Of a DNA stretch of 64,000 nucleotides, positions 47,242 to 56,013 are shown one piece after another. The notes under the pieces are model-generated. The model did not search any database. It saw nothing but the letters and a program-made list of their open reading frames with translations, and was not told where the DNA came from. The DNA lies in assembly GCF_011751865.2 (NCBI RefSeq), contig NZ_CP061770.1, forward strand, positions 1-64,000, in the 5' to 3' direction. Both the position numbers and the translations under genes were made by a program. Within the stretch, counting starts at the first letter, position 1. Each line of letters starts with the position of its first letter. Source of the stretch: Salinibacterium sp. ZJ70 (GTDB lineage Bacteria; Actinomycetota; Actinomycetes; Actinomycetales; Microbacteriaceae).

Positions 47242-48204
47242 CTAGTTGTAGTTCCCCGTGAGGTTGTGAACGCGGGTTGAGGGTGTGAGGCCTCCGATGC
47301 CGGTGTGGGGTCGGTGGTGATTGTAGTGATGTAGCCAGGCGGGGTAGTCGGCTGCTCGGGCTTCGTCGGATGTGTAGGTGCGGGCGTAGGCCCATTCGGT
47401 GGCGAGGGTGCGGTTGAAGCGTTCGACTTTGCCGTTGGTCTGGGGTCGGTAGGGGCGGGTGAAGATGTGCCGGGCCTGGCCGAGTGCGGTGGCGAAGAGG
47501 TGGGATCGGTAGCAGGGCCCGTTGTCGGTCATCACCGCCTCGACCTCGAAGCCTGCCTGTTGGAAGAACGCTCTGGCGCGGATCCAGAATCCGGCCGCGG
47601 TCTCGCGGCGTTCGTCGGTGTGGATCTCTGAGTAGGCCAGCCGGGAGTAGTCATCGACCGCGTGGTGCAGGAACGAGTAGCCGCGTCCCTGTTTCTTGTT
47701 GTTGCGGTTCCCGGCGGTGCGGCCGAGCATGCGATGCCCGCCGCCGTTGGGGATGCGGCCCAGTTTCTTGATATCGACATGCACCAGCTCACCGGGCCGG
47801 GCCTTCTCATAGCGGATGGATCGCGGTTTGCGGACCGGGAGGCCGGTGCTCTGATCCAGATGCTGCAGCAACGGCATCCGATAGCGCTCGAGAACGCGTC
47901 CGACCGTCGAACGGGGAACACCGAGGTGATAGCTGATGCGGTGCGGCCCCCAACGTCGACTGAACCGCAGCGCGATGATCCGCCGCTCCAACCGCTTCGG
48001 GCAACGAGACGGCGACCGGTGCGGGCGCGAGCTACGATCTGTCATCGGAATCCCCGCCCGATACCGGGCCGCCCACTTCGCAGCCGTCGCAGGCGAACAC
48101 TGGAACCGTTCCGCCGCCCGACGAACCGACCAACCCTGCTCGATGATCAGCCGGGCCAGCCGAAGCCTGCCCTCCGGCGCCAAAGGCGCATTAGCGTGAG
48201 TCAC
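47242..48204 (-). CDS. IS481-family transposase (DDE integrase-type)
   Basis: The 320-residue transposase has an N-terminal helix-turn-helix pair (WSVRRAAERFQCSPATAAKWAARY and WGPHRISYHLGVPRSTVGRVLERY). The rve catalytic core follows, with Asp residues in ELVHVDIKKLG and MTDNGPCYRS and a Glu in NGKVERFNRTLATEW. The GTG at 48204 is preferred, preceded by GGAGG. The last codon and the stop are partly made from the target duplication. The gene reads in the same direction as rlmN just upstream. Confidence 0.94.
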   Translation of the reverse strand: MTHANAPLAPEGRLRLARLIIEQGWSVRRAAERFQCSPATAAKWAARYRAGIPMTDRSSRPHRSPSRCPKRLERRIIALRFSRRWGPHRISYHLGVPRSTVGRVLERYRMPLLQHLDQSTGLPVRKPRSIRYEKARPGELVHVDIKKLGRIPNGGGHRMLGRTAGNRNNKKQGRGYSFLHHAVDDYSRLAYSEIHTDERRETAAGFWIRARAFFQQAGFEVEAVMTDNGPCYRSHLFATALGQARHIFTRPYRPQTNGKVERFNRTLATEWAYARTYTSDEARAADYPAWLHHYNHHRPHTGIGGLTPSTRVHNLTGNYN

Positions 48205-48299
48205 GAAGACCTCCGTGTTGACGATTTGAGTGTGGTAACCCACATCGTCCACGGAGGTCTTCGCTACCTCAAACGATCACAACGTCCCGGGGAACTACA
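47247..48299 (-). mobile_element. IS481-family insertion sequence, complete (1053 bp)
   Basis: Imperfect terminal inverted repeats (47247-47272 and 48274-48299, 23 of 26 positions matching, both starting TGTAGTTCCCC) bound one transposase gene on the minus strand. The flanking 6-bp sequence CCTAGT occurs at 47241-47246 and 48300-48305 as a target-site duplication. It fits the NCTAGN preference known for IS481. The element is intact. Before insertion only about 12 bp separated the stops of the convergent HTH/ECF-S gene and rlmN. Confidence 0.95.
48204..48263 (-). promoter_or_regulatory. Inverted repeat that can sequester the transposase ribosome-binding site
   Basis: A 14-bp perfect inverted repeat (48204-48217 with 48250-48263, loop 32 nt). 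On the minus-strand RNA, the second arm contains the GGAGG site and touches the GTG start. Only transcripts entering from outside carry both arms, which would block translation; internally started messages would escape. Confidence 0.6.
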
Positions 48300-48300
48300 C

Positions 48301-49488
48301 CTAGTCGGCCGCCGCGAGCTGACCGCAGGCTCCGTCGATCTCCTTGCCGCGGGTGTCGCGGAGGGTCGTGGGGATGCCCGATTCCTCGAGGCGGCGGATG
48401 AACTCGTTCGTCACATCCTTCTCAGACGAGGTCCAGATGGATCCGGGCGTCGGGTTGAGGGGGATCGGGTTCACGTGCACCCAGCCCGTGCCGCGCTCGT
48501 TGAGCTTCTGCGCGAGCAGGTCGGCGCGCCACGCGTGGTCGTTCATGTCCTTGATGAGTGCGTACTCGATCGACACGCGACGGCCGGTCTTCTCGAAGTA
48601 GTTGTAGGCGGCGTCGAGCGCCTCATCCACCTTCCACTTCGAGTTCACCGGGATCAGCTCGTCACGCAGCACGTCATCCGGGGCGTGCAGCGACAGCGCG
48701 AAGGTGAGCGGAAGGTCCTCTTCGGCGAGCTTGCGGATCGCGGGGGCGAGGCCCACCGACGACACCGTGATGTTGCGGGCCGACATGCCGAGGCCGTTCG
48801 GCTGCGGGGCGACCATCGTGCGGATCGACTTCATGAGGCGGTTGTAGTTCGCGAGCGGCTCGCCCATGCCCATGAAGACGATGTTGGTGACCCGGGGCGA
48901 GTCGTGGCCGCCATCGCGGCGGAGGCCGCCCAGCTCGCCGTCGGCGATCGCCTTGTTCGCGGCCACCACCTGGGCGACGATCTCGGCCGCCGACATGTTG
49001 CGGGTGAGTCCCGCCTGGCCGGTGGCGCAGAACGGGCAGTTCATGCCGCATCCGGCCTGGCTCGACACGCACAGCGTGATGCGGCCGGGGTAGCGCATGA
49101 GCACCGACTCGACGAGCGCGCCGTCGAACAGGCGCCACAGGAACTTGATGGTGTCGCCGTTGTCGGTCTTGAGTCGACGCACCTCGGTGAGCAGCGGCGG
49201 GAGCATCGTGGCGACGAGCTCCTCGCGACCGGATGCCGGGAGGTCGGTCATCTCGGCGGGGTCGGTCGTGTAGTGGGTGAAGTAGTGGGTGCTCAGCTGC
49301 TTGGCGCGGAACGCGGGAAGCCCCAGCTCGACGACCTTCGCGGCGCGCTCCTCGGGGGTGAGGTCGGCGAGGTGCACGGGAGGCTGGGTGCGCCGGGGGG
49401 ACGCGAACTGCAGCTTGGGGCGGCCGTCGGCTTCGACCGCCTGGGTCCAGCCTTCGGTCTTGGGCCTGACCTGGCGAATCTCACTCAC
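48301..49488 (-). CDS. rlmN: 23S rRNA/tRNA (adenine-C2)-methyltransferase RlmN
   Basis: RlmN is a radical-SAM enzyme that methylates A2503 of 23S rRNA and A37 of some tRNAs. The 395-residue product has the CxxxCxxC cluster ([11 protein letters not shown]), the substrate-binding [13 protein letters not shown], and the C-terminal catalytic Cys near [17 protein letters not shown] 49488 ([14 protein letters not shown]) is preferred to a start 63 nt upstream; GACAAT ends 6 nt before it. The TAG stop lies in the IS target duplication, so the gene is intact despite the adjacent insertion. Confidence 0.96.
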   Translation of the reverse strand: MSEIRQVRPKTEGWTQAVEADGRPKLQFASPRRTQPPVHLADLTPEERAAKVVELGLPAFRAKQLSTHYFTHYTTDPAEMTDLPASGREELVATMLPPLLTEVRRLKTDNGDTIKFLWRLFDGALVESVLMRYPGRITLCVSSQAGCGMNCPFCATGQAGLTRNMSAAEIVAQVVAANKAIADGELGGLRRDGGHDSPRVTNIVFMGMGEPLANYNRLMKSIRTMVAPQPNGLGMSARNITVSSVGLAPAIRKLAEEDLPLTFALSLHAPDDVLRDELIPVNSKWKVDEALDAAYNYFEKTGRRVSIEYALIKDMNDHAWRADLLAQKLNERGTGWVHVNPIPLNPTPGSIWTSSEKDVTNEFIRRLEESGIPTTLRDTRGKEIDGACGQLAAAD

Positions 49489-49656
49489 TGATCGATTGTC
49501 GCAGACGCGACTGTGAGCATCCCTGCCTGCCGTGGGTGGCGCCGTAGACATGTCTGGATCGAGTTGGACACCCGCGCGCCGGTGTCCAGGTGCCGCGACG
49601 AGTGTCTGGGCGGCGGGAGAGCGACCGGGCTGCGCGTGAGAGCGCGCGAACGCGGA

Positions 49657-50406
49657 TCAGGCGGCGGATGCGGCGTCGGCGAGCTCGGCGAGGCGGTCGA
49701 GCGTCGCGGCCACCTCATCCGGGCGCACACGCTCCGACGCCGCGACCCCCACGGAGTTGTCGCCGACGCACACCGAGTGCCGCGCCCCGCGGAACAGCGG
49801 CACGTCGTTGTGGTCGTTGCCGAGCGCCAGGTACTCCCCCGGGCCGACCCCGAGATGGGCGAGAACGGTCGCCTTGTCGACGCCGGCTGGCGCGATGTCG
49901 AGGATGCCCTCGTCGCCGTGCACCGTCACCTTCACGGCCAGCTCGCGCACCGCCGCGAGGATCGACGGATGCGTCGTGAACAGCACGACCTTCGTGTACA
50001 CCGGCAGCGCGCTCGCGGTGACCGCACGCTCGGGGCCGGCCGTGTGGACCTTCGCGATCACCGCATCCGCGCCATCGCCCGTGTACGCGTAGTCGCCGTC
50101 TCCGTCGATGTGGGCACGCAGACCGTGGGCGGCGATGAGCATGTCGATCGCGTTGCGGGCCGCGTGGTCGAGGTGCTGGATGACGCGCACATCGCCGTCG
50201 AGCGCGAACGCGCCGTTGCCGCCGAGCAGGGCGACGTCGGTGAGCGATGCGGGCAGCACGGGGCGCAGGTCGCGCGGCGGTCGCGCGGAGGCGATCACGA
50301 GCCGGTGACGCTGCCGGATGCGGTCGAGCGCGGCGACGATCTCGGGGGCGACCGTGCGGCCGTCGAAGCAGAGCGTTCCGTCGAAATCACTCACGATGGT
50401 GCCCAC
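49657..50406 (-). CDS. HAD-superfamily hydrolase, Cof-like type
   Basis: The 249-residue product has motif I VSDFDGTLCFDGR, motif II IASARPPRDL, the Lys in GVDKATVLAHL, and motif IV LALGNDHNDVPLFRGA, which place it with Cof-type sugar or cofactor phosphatases. GTG 50406 is chosen because TACGCT ends 6 nt upstream; the longer frame into the MATE gene is rejected. Substrate unknown. Confidence 0.87.
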   Translation of the reverse strand: MGTIVSDFDGTLCFDGRTVAPEIVAALDRIRQRHRLVIASARPPRDLRPVLPASLTDVALLGGNGAFALDGDVRVIQHLDHAARNAIDMLIAAHGLRAHIDGDGDYAYTGDGADAVIAKVHTAGPERAVTASALPVYTKVVLFTTHPSILAAVRELAVKVTVHGDEGILDIAPAGVDKATVLAHLGVGPGEYLALGNDHNDVPLFRGARHSVCVGDNSVGVAASERVRPDEVAATLDRLAELADAASAA

Positions 50407-50412
50407 TCTTCG

Positions 50413-50418
50413 AGCGTA
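50413..50418 (-). promoter_or_regulatory. -10 element of the 50406 HAD gene (leaderless type)
   Basis: TACGCT on the minus strand ends 6 nt before the GTG. Confidence 0.5.
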
Positions 50419-50432
50419 GTTCGGGCCGCCGA

Positions 50433-51746
50433 CTATGCCCGCACGACCGCCGGAGTGCGCGCGCCGAGTGTGATCGCGCGGATGCCGTAGAAACCCACGC
50501 AGTACGCCAGCTGGATGGCGAGCACGGCTGCGGGTGCATCCGCGGGGCCTGTCACGGGGGTCTGCGCCGCCCACCACAGGAGCGGCAGATAGACGACGAG
50601 GTTGATGACGCCCGCGATCGCGAGGTAGCGCCCGTCGCCCGCGCCGATGAGCACGCCGTCGAGCACGAACACGATCGCCGCGAGCGGCATCGTCGCGGCG
50701 ATCGCCCAGGCACCCGGCGGGATCGCGGCGAGCACCGCCGCATCGGAGGAGAACACCGAGCCGAGCCAGGGCGCCGCGATGGCGAGCACGAGACCGAGCC
50801 CCACTCCGGAGGCCACGCCCCACACCAGCACCCGCGTCACGATCGCGCGCAGCTGGCTGCGGTCGCCCGCGCCGAGGTCGTGCCCGATGAGCGCCTGCGC
50901 TGCGATCGCGAACGCGTCGAGGGCGAGCGCCAGGAGGAACGTGATCTGGAAGAGCACCTGCGTGGAGGCGAGGGTGACGGTGCCGAGGGAGGTCGCGGTG
51001 ACGACGGTCGCGACGAGCGCGATGCGCAGAGTCACCGTGCGCAGCAGCATCCATCCGCCAGCGCGGGCAGCGGTCGCCACCCCCGGCAGTGCGGGGCCGA
51101 TCGGCGCCCCGGCGGTGCGTGCGTGGCGTGCGGCGATCACGAGGCACGCGATCGCCATGCCCCACTGGGCGAGGACGGTGCCGATCGCCGAGCCCGCGAT
51201 GCCCCAACCGAATCCGTAGATGAGGAGGGCGTTGAGTGCCGCATTCGCCGCGAAACCCGCGACGGCGATGACGAGCGGCGTGCGGGTGTCCTGAAGGCCG
51301 CGGAAGAGTCCCGTGGCGGCGATCACGGCGAGCATCGCCGGCAGGCCCGCGGTGGAGATGCCGAGGTAGAGGGCTCCGAGCTCGGTGACCTCCGCGGAGG
51401 CGCCGAAGGCCGCCGCGAGCGGATGCGCGACGAACGGACCCACGATCGCGAGCACCGCGCCGAGTCCGAGGGCGAGCCAGATGCCGTCGACGCCAGCCCG
51501 CACGGCGCCCGCGCGGTCGCCGGCACCCAGCAGCCGGGCGACGGAGGGGGTGGTCGCGTAGGCGAGGAACACGAGCAGGCCGATCGTGGTCTGCAGCACC
51601 GTGGCGCCGATCCCGAGCCCGGCGAGCGGGGCGACGCCGAGGTGCCCGACGAGAGCCGTGTCGGTCGCGAGGAACAGCGGTTCGGCGATGAGTGCGCCGA
51701 GCGCAGGCACGGCGAGGCCGAGGATGCGGCGGTCGTCGGTTCTCAC
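50433..51746 (-). CDS. MATE-family efflux transporter (DinF subgroup)
   Basis: A 437-residue protein with twelve hydrophobic segments in two repeats. It has the MATE features PLFLATDTALVGHLGVAPLAGLGIG, ATGLFRGLQDTRTPL and AQALIGHDLGAGDRSQ. MATE proteins export cationic drugs or metabolites in exchange for protons or sodium. The GTG at 51746 follows TAGCGT, which ends 6 nt upstream. Confidence 0.93.
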   Translation of the reverse strand: MRTDDRRILGLAVPALGALIAEPLFLATDTALVGHLGVAPLAGLGIGATVLQTTIGLLVFLAYATTPSVARLLGAGDRAGAVRAGVDGIWLALGLGAVLAIVGPFVAHPLAAAFGASAEVTELGALYLGISTAGLPAMLAVIAATGLFRGLQDTRTPLVIAVAGFAANAALNALLIYGFGWGIAGSAIGTVLAQWGMAIACLVIAARHARTAGAPIGPALPGVATAARAGGWMLLRTVTLRIALVATVVTATSLGTVTLASTQVLFQITFLLALALDAFAIAAQALIGHDLGAGDRSQLRAIVTRVLVWGVASGVGLGLVLAIAAPWLGSVFSSDAAVLAAIPPGAWAIAATMPLAAIVFVLDGVLIGAGDGRYLAIAGVINLVVYLPLLWWAAQTPVTGPADAPAAVLAIQLAYCVGFYGIRAITLGARTPAVVRA

Positions 51747-51752
51747 ACGACC

Positions 51753-51758
51753 ACGCTA
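51753..51758 (-). promoter_or_regulatory. -10 element of the MATE gene (leaderless type)
   Basis: TAGCGT on the minus strand ends 6 nt before the GTG at 51746. Confidence 0.5.
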
Positions 51759-51894
51759 GGCGGGATGGCCGAAGCGCGGGCGCGGGCGCGGGCGGGAGCG
51801 CGGGAACAGGAACGGGCGGCGAGTCTCAAGACCATCCACGCACTGGAGATCTGGGGATCCGCCGCCCGAGCTTCTCAAGCGTACGTCGCTCCTG

Positions 51895-53142
51895 TTACGA
51901 CATCGTTTCGGAGGCCGAGGGCTCCGAGAGATCGTCTCGACGCCCGCTGTGTCCCTCGCGAGCAGCGGGCGAGGCGATCGTGGCGAGCACGAGCAGCACG
52001 AACACGATGATGAGCGCGTTGAGGATGCCGATCTGCTCGCCGACGAAGCCGAGGAGCGGCGGGCCCACGAGGAACGCGCAGTAGCCGACCGTCGCGACGG
52101 CGGAGACGCGCGCCGCCGCGCGTGCCGGGTCGTCGGCGGCGGCCGACATCGCGACCGGGAACCCCAGCGAGGCGCCGAACCCCCACAGCAGCACCCCGAC
52201 GATCGCGAACGGCACGACCGGCACGAAGATCACGATCGCGAGGCCGACTGCCGCGGCACCGCCCGTGAGCCACAGCACCTTGAGGCGCCCGAAGCGGTCG
52301 ATGAGCGGCCCGCCCACGATCCGTCCGATCATCATCGCGACCGTGAAGAGCGTGAACATGCCGGCGGCCTGCCCGTTGTCGAGGCCGCGGTCGTCGACCA
52401 TGCCGAGCGCGAGCCAATCGTTCGCGGAGCCTTCGGTGAACGCCATGCCGAGCGCGATGAGGCCGATCGCGAGGGTGCGCGGCTCGAGCCAGATCGACAT
52501 CCGGTCGCGGAAGCTCACGTGGGCTGCCTGCTCGCCCGTCGCCGCGTCGATCGCGACGCGCGGGATGGCGCGCGGGGCGACGATCGCGCCGACGGCGATC
52601 ACGACAGCCGCTGCGGTGAAGTGTGCCATCGGATCGACTCCGGCGAACACCGCCACCGTGCCGAGCGAGGTGCCGACCACGGTGCCGGCCGACCAGCTCG
52701 CGTGGAAGAGCGGCATGAGTGTCTTGCCGATCGTCTTCTCGACGGCCGCGCCTTCGACGTTCATGGCCACGTCGCAGATCGCCGACCCGAAGCCGTAGAG
52801 GCCCATCCCCACCACCACGAGCAGGAAGCTCGAGACCACGGAGGTGCCCGCGCCGACCACGACGAGCGCGGCCGCGCAGAGGGCGAGCGTGATGACGATC
52901 GTGCGGCGGCCGCCGATGTGCGCGATCGCGTGGCTCGCGAGTGTGAGGCCGATGATCGAGCCGATCGAGATGCCGAGGATCAGGTAGCCGACGGAGCTCG
53001 TCGAGAGCTCCAGGTGGTCGCGGATCGCGGGGAGCCGGATGGCCCAGGTGGCCGCGCCGATGCCGTTGAGGGCGAAGATCGCGAAGACGGCGTTTCGCCA
53101 GGCCAGGGTGTGGGCGGGACGCGTGGGCGAACCGGAGGTCAT
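51895..53142 (-). CDS. MFS transporter (YbjJ-like group)
   Basis: A 415-residue major facilitator with twelve hydrophobic segments. It carries GIGAATWAIRLPAIRDHL in helix 1, GSIIGLTLASHAIAHIGGRRT, and the characteristic CDVAMNVEGAAVEKTIGKTLMPLFHASWSAG shared with YbjJ-type transporters. The ATG at 53142 follows CAGGAACG. The gene is divergent from a LacI regulator with a perfect palindrome between them, so LacI probably controls it. Substrate probably a sugar or sugar-like compound, by inference. Confidence 0.9.
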   Translation of the reverse strand: MTSGSPTRPAHTLAWRNAVFAIFALNGIGAATWAIRLPAIRDHLELSTSSVGYLILGISIGSIIGLTLASHAIAHIGGRRTIVITLALCAAALVVVGAGTSVVSSFLLVVVGMGLYGFGSAICDVAMNVEGAAVEKTIGKTLMPLFHASWSAGTVVGTSLGTVAVFAGVDPMAHFTAAAVVIAVGAIVAPRAIPRVAIDAATGEQAAHVSFRDRMSIWLEPRTLAIGLIALGMAFTEGSANDWLALGMVDDRGLDNGQAAGMFTLFTVAMMIGRIVGGPLIDRFGRLKVLWLTGGAAAVGLAIVIFVPVVPFAIVGVLLWGFGASLGFPVAMSAAADDPARAAARVSAVATVGYCAFLVGPPLLGFVGEQIGILNALIIVFVLLVLATIASPAAREGHSGRRDDLSEPSASETMS

Positions 53143-53171
53143 GGGCGTTCCTGACAGGGATCCAGTGGACG

Positions 53172-53206
53172 TCGAATCGATTCGATCGAATCGATTCGAG
53201 TAGGCT
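53172..53206. promoter_or_regulatory. 28-bp perfect palindromic operator and -10 of the LacI gene
   Basis: The 28 bp at 53172-53199 equal their own reverse complement. They contain two direct copies of GAATCGATTC (53174-53183 and 53188-53197) 14 bp apart. The LacI gene -10 TAGGCT (53201-53206) follows at once and ends 8 nt before ATG. Each half-site fits a LacI-family operator core, so both divergent promoters are probably repressed. Confidence 0.85.
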
Positions 53207-53214
53207 AGCCCGCG

Positions 53215-54273
53215 ATGACCGAGGTCGCAAACGCCCGCCCCACCCTCGCCGCCGTCGCGGCCCGGGCAGGGGTCTCCGCGTCCACCGCCTCGCTCGTCTT
53301 CAGCGGGGCCGGCCCCGTCTCCGACGCGACCCGCGAGCGCGTGCTCGCCGCCGCATCCGAGCTCGACTACGCCGGACCCGACCCGACCGCGCGGTCGCTG
53401 CGCCGGGGGCGCACGGGTGTCATCGGCGTCGTCACCGAGGACACCCTCGCCGAGGCGTTCCGCGACCCCGTGAACCTCGCGCTCCTCGACGGGCTCGGCG
53501 ATGAGCTGAGCGACGACGGCTACGGGCTGCTCGTTCTGCCGTGGCGCCCCGACTCGCGCGCCAACCTCGCGGCCGCCCCCATGGACGGCACCATCCTGCT
53601 CGGCTGCAGCGCCGACCTCGCACGCTCGGTCGAGCTGCTGCAGCGCCGCCGCATCCCGCTCGTCGCGATCGAGGCACCCGAGATGCCCGACGTCATCCGC
53701 GTCGACCTCGACAACGCGGATGCCACGCGCCGCGGTGCCGAACACCTGCGTGAGCTCGGTCACACGCGGGTCGCGATCGTCGCGCTGCCGCTGGATGTGA
53801 GCCACGCGCGCGGGCCGCTCGACCAGGCGCGCGAGGCGGCGGGAACCGCCTACACGGCCACCGAGCGCATCCGCGGAGCCCGTGAGGTGTTCCCGGATGC
53901 GGGGGGCGTCACCGCTGCGGGGAGCACCGTCTCGGAGGGTCGGATCGCGGGGCTCTCGCTGCTCGACGCGCCCGCCGGAGACCGCCCGACCGCGATCATC
54001 GCGCAGAGCGACCTGCTCGCGGCGGGAGTCATCCACGCCGCCGAGGAGCTCGGGATCTCGGTGCCGGGCGAGCTGAGCGTGCTCGGCTTCGACGGCGTGC
54101 GCCTCGACGGCATCACCGAGCACACCCTCACGACCCTCGTGCAGCCCGCCGTCGAGAAGGGTCGCGCGGCGGCGCGGGCTCTGCGTGCCGCGCTCGCAGG
54201 AGAGGCGCCCGGGCCCGTGCAGCTGACCTCGGAGCTGCGCGTCGGCACGACGACGGCTCCCGCCCCGCGCTGA
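53215..54273 (+). CDS. LacI-family transcriptional regulator
   Basis: A 352-residue LacI/GalR regulator. It has an N-terminal helix-turn-helix (TLAAVAARAGVSASTASLVFSGAGPVSDATRERVLAAASELDY) and hinge. The periplasmic-binding-type ligand domain has GVIGVVTED, ELGHTRVAIVAL, AIIAQSDLLAAGVIHAAEELGISVPGELSVLGFDGV and LTTLVQPAVEKG. The ATG at 53215 is directly downstream of the palindrome. It probably represses the divergent MFS gene and itself. Confidence 0.93.
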   Translation: MTEVANARPTLAAVAARAGVSASTASLVFSGAGPVSDATRERVLAAASELDYAGPDPTARSLRRGRTGVIGVVTEDTLAEAFRDPVNLALLDGLGDELSDDGYGLLVLPWRPDSRANLAAAPMDGTILLGCSADLARSVELLQRRRIPLVAIEAPEMPDVIRVDLDNADATRRGAEHLRELGHTRVAIVALPLDVSHARGPLDQAREAAGTAYTATERIRGAREVFPDAGGVTAAGSTVSEGRIAGLSLLDAPAGDRPTAIIAQSDLLAAGVIHAAEELGISVPGELSVLGFDGVRLDGITEHTLTTLVQPAVEKGRAAARALRAALAGEAPGPVQLTSELRVGTTTAPAPR

Positions 54274-54445
54274 GCCCCGCCGCGTAACCTGCGTTGCAGG
54301 TTGCGGTCGACGCCGCTCCGACGCCGAGCGGGCAGAATCGACCGTATCCAGGGGTGCGGAAGGGTCGAAACTGCCCCCTCGATGACGCCGGAGACTGCAC
54401 CAGCCGCACCCGAACGGGGGTGTCTGCGGCGGCGGTTCGGCGCGT

Positions 54446-54451
54446 TAGGGT
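54446..54451 (+). promoter_or_regulatory. -10 element of the lipoprotein gene (leaderless type)
   Basis: TAGGGT ends 6 nt before ATG 54458. Confidence 0.5.
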
Positions 54452-54457
54452 TCCCGC

Positions 54458-54922
54458 ATGTCGCGCATCCGGGGGATCCTCACGTTGTCTGCACTGGGTG
54501 CCGCGCTCGCGCTGGGCGGCTGCACGCCGAGCTCTCCGCTCGACAGAGTTCTCGAGAGCTCGGTCGATCCGGCGGCACCCCCGAGCTTCCTCGATGTCCC
54601 GCAGGCGGACACGGACATCCCGCCTGGAGACATCGATATCGCCGATTTCGGCGTCGTGCCGGACTCGCTGCGCTATCAGGGCGATTGGGAGGGGGAGTCG
54701 ATCTACCTCGGGGTGAAAGGCGGGAGCACCGTGGTCGTGGTGCGCGGCGAGCGTGCCCGCCCGGAGCAGTATGGCGTGAGCCACTCGGTCGGGAACACGC
54801 CCTTCGCGATCGGCAGCGCCCACTCCGAAGATCGGTGGCTCGCCTATCTGCCCCAGGGCACTGGTGACGTGCCGGAGGAGGCTCACCCCTTCTCGCCCCA
54901 CATGGTCCTCGTTCGCAGCTGA
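54458..54922 (+). CDS. Putative lipoprotein
   Basis: The 154-residue product has a lipoprotein signal: basic MSRIRGI, a hydrophobic core, then the lipobox LALGGC with Cys at residue 22. The mature part is a small, acidic, possibly beta-rich domain (IADFGVVPDSLRYQGDWEGESIYLGVKGGSTVVVVRG). No family recognised. It has its own leaderless-type promoter. Confidence 0.75.
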   Translation: MSRIRGILTLSALGAALALGGCTPSSPLDRVLESSVDPAAPPSFLDVPQADTDIPPGDIDIADFGVVPDSLRYQGDWEGESIYLGVKGGSTVVVVRGERARPEQYGVSHSVGNTPFAIGSAHSEDRWLAYLPQGTGDVPEEAHPFSPHMVLVRS

Positions 54923-54965
54923 GTCCGCGGTTGAGGGGCGCCGCCGAGCGAACCGCCGACGCCGG

Positions 54966-55949
54966 TTACGCCCGCGCCGCGAGCAGATCGAAGGCGGCGT
55001 CGAGCTCCGCATCGACCACCCGCCGCGACGCATCCGCGAGGTGCCACTCGGCGATCTCGCGGGCGCCCTCCGCGAACGGCGTCGTCGCCACCCAGCCCGG
55101 CACGAGGGTCTTGATGCGCGTGTTGTCGAAGAGCACCGAGTGCGCCTTGTCGCCGAGGAGACCCGGCCCCATCTCGGGGATAGCCCGAGCGATCTCATTC
55201 GAGGCCACGTGCACGATCTCCGGCTCGACGCCGAGGGCGCGGCCGAGCAGACGCGCGATCTCGTCCCACGTGAGCGACTCGTCGCCCGTGATGTGCACGG
55301 GCGAGCCGATCGCGTGCGGGTTGCCGAAGAGCCCCACGAAAGCGCGCGCGAAGTCGCGGGCGTGGGTGAGCGTCCACCAGCTCGTGCCGTCGCCGTGCAC
55401 CACGATCGGGCGCCCATCGAGCATCCGCTGCAGCGTCGTCCATCCGCCCTCGAGAGGGATGAGGCTCGCGTCGTAGGTGTGCGAGGGGCGCACGATCGTC
55501 ATCGGGAAGCCGGTGTCGCGGTAGGCGCGCACGAGCACATCCTCGCTCGCGATCTTGTCGCGCGAGTACTGCCAGAACGGATTCCGCAGCGGGGTCGATT
55601 CGACGATCGGCAGCTGCGCGATGGGCTTCTGGTACGCGGAGGCGCTCGAGATGTAGAGGTACTGGCCGGTGCGCCCACCGAAGAGCTCGACATTCGCCTC
55701 CACCTGCGCGGGAACGAACGAGCGGAAGTTCGCGACGATGTCGAACTCGCGGTCCCCCACGGCGGAGCGGACGGATGCGGCGTCGCCCGCGTCGCCCACG
55801 ATCGACTCGGCGCCCTCGATGGGCGGGCGCGTGGACGAGACGCCCCGATTGAGCAGCGTCACCTCGAACCCGCGCTCGAGCGCGAGCCGGGAGACCGACG
55901 CGCTGATGATCCCGTTGCCGCCGATGATGAGCACCTTCGTCGCTGCCAT
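54966..55949 (-). CDS. NAD-dependent epimerase/dehydratase family protein
   Basis: The 327-residue extended SDR starts with MAATKVLIIGGNGIISASVSRLALERG (Rossmann motif), has the conserved YISSASAYQKP, the YxxxK motif QYSRDK, and VRPSHTYD, HITGDESLTWDEIARLL in the substrate half. It resembles plastid RNA-binding/isoflavone-reductase-type extended SDRs of bacteria. A TAGACT -10 candidate ends 7 nt before the ATG. Substrate unknown. Confidence 0.88.
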   Translation of the reverse strand: MAATKVLIIGGNGIISASVSRLALERGFEVTLLNRGVSSTRPPIEGAESIVGDAGDAASVRSAVGDREFDIVANFRSFVPAQVEANVELFGGRTGQYLYISSASAYQKPIAQLPIVESTPLRNPFWQYSRDKIASEDVLVRAYRDTGFPMTIVRPSHTYDASLIPLEGGWTTLQRMLDGRPIVVHGDGTSWWTLTHARDFARAFVGLFGNPHAIGSPVHITGDESLTWDEIARLLGRALGVEPEIVHVASNEIARAIPEMGPGLLGDKAHSVLFDNTRIKTLVPGWVATTPFAEGAREIAEWHLADASRRVVDAELDAAFDLLAARA

Positions 55950-55956
55950 GCGGGGC

Positions 55957-55962
55957 AGTCTA
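55957..55962 (-). promoter_or_regulatory. -10 element of the 55949 epimerase gene (leaderless type)
   Basis: TAGACT on the minus strand ends 7 nt before the ATG. Confidence 0.5.
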
Positions 55963-56000
55963 GGTGGGCGTCGATCCGGCCCGCACCCGAGCAGGCGTCA

Positions 56001-56006
56001 TAGGCT
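56001..56006 (+). promoter_or_regulatory. -10 element of the M13 peptidase gene (leaderless type)
   Basis: TAGGCT ends 7 nt before ATG 56014. Confidence 0.55.
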
Positions 56007-56013
56007 GGCGGGC

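Larger units (their letters stand above)
47241..48305. repeat. 6-bp target-site duplication flanking the IS481 element
   Basis: CCTAGT is present at 47241-47246 and 48300-48305. The right copy contains the TAG stop of rlmN (48303-48301 on the minus strand). The left copy contains the TAG stop of the transposase (47244-47242). Confidence 0.9.
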
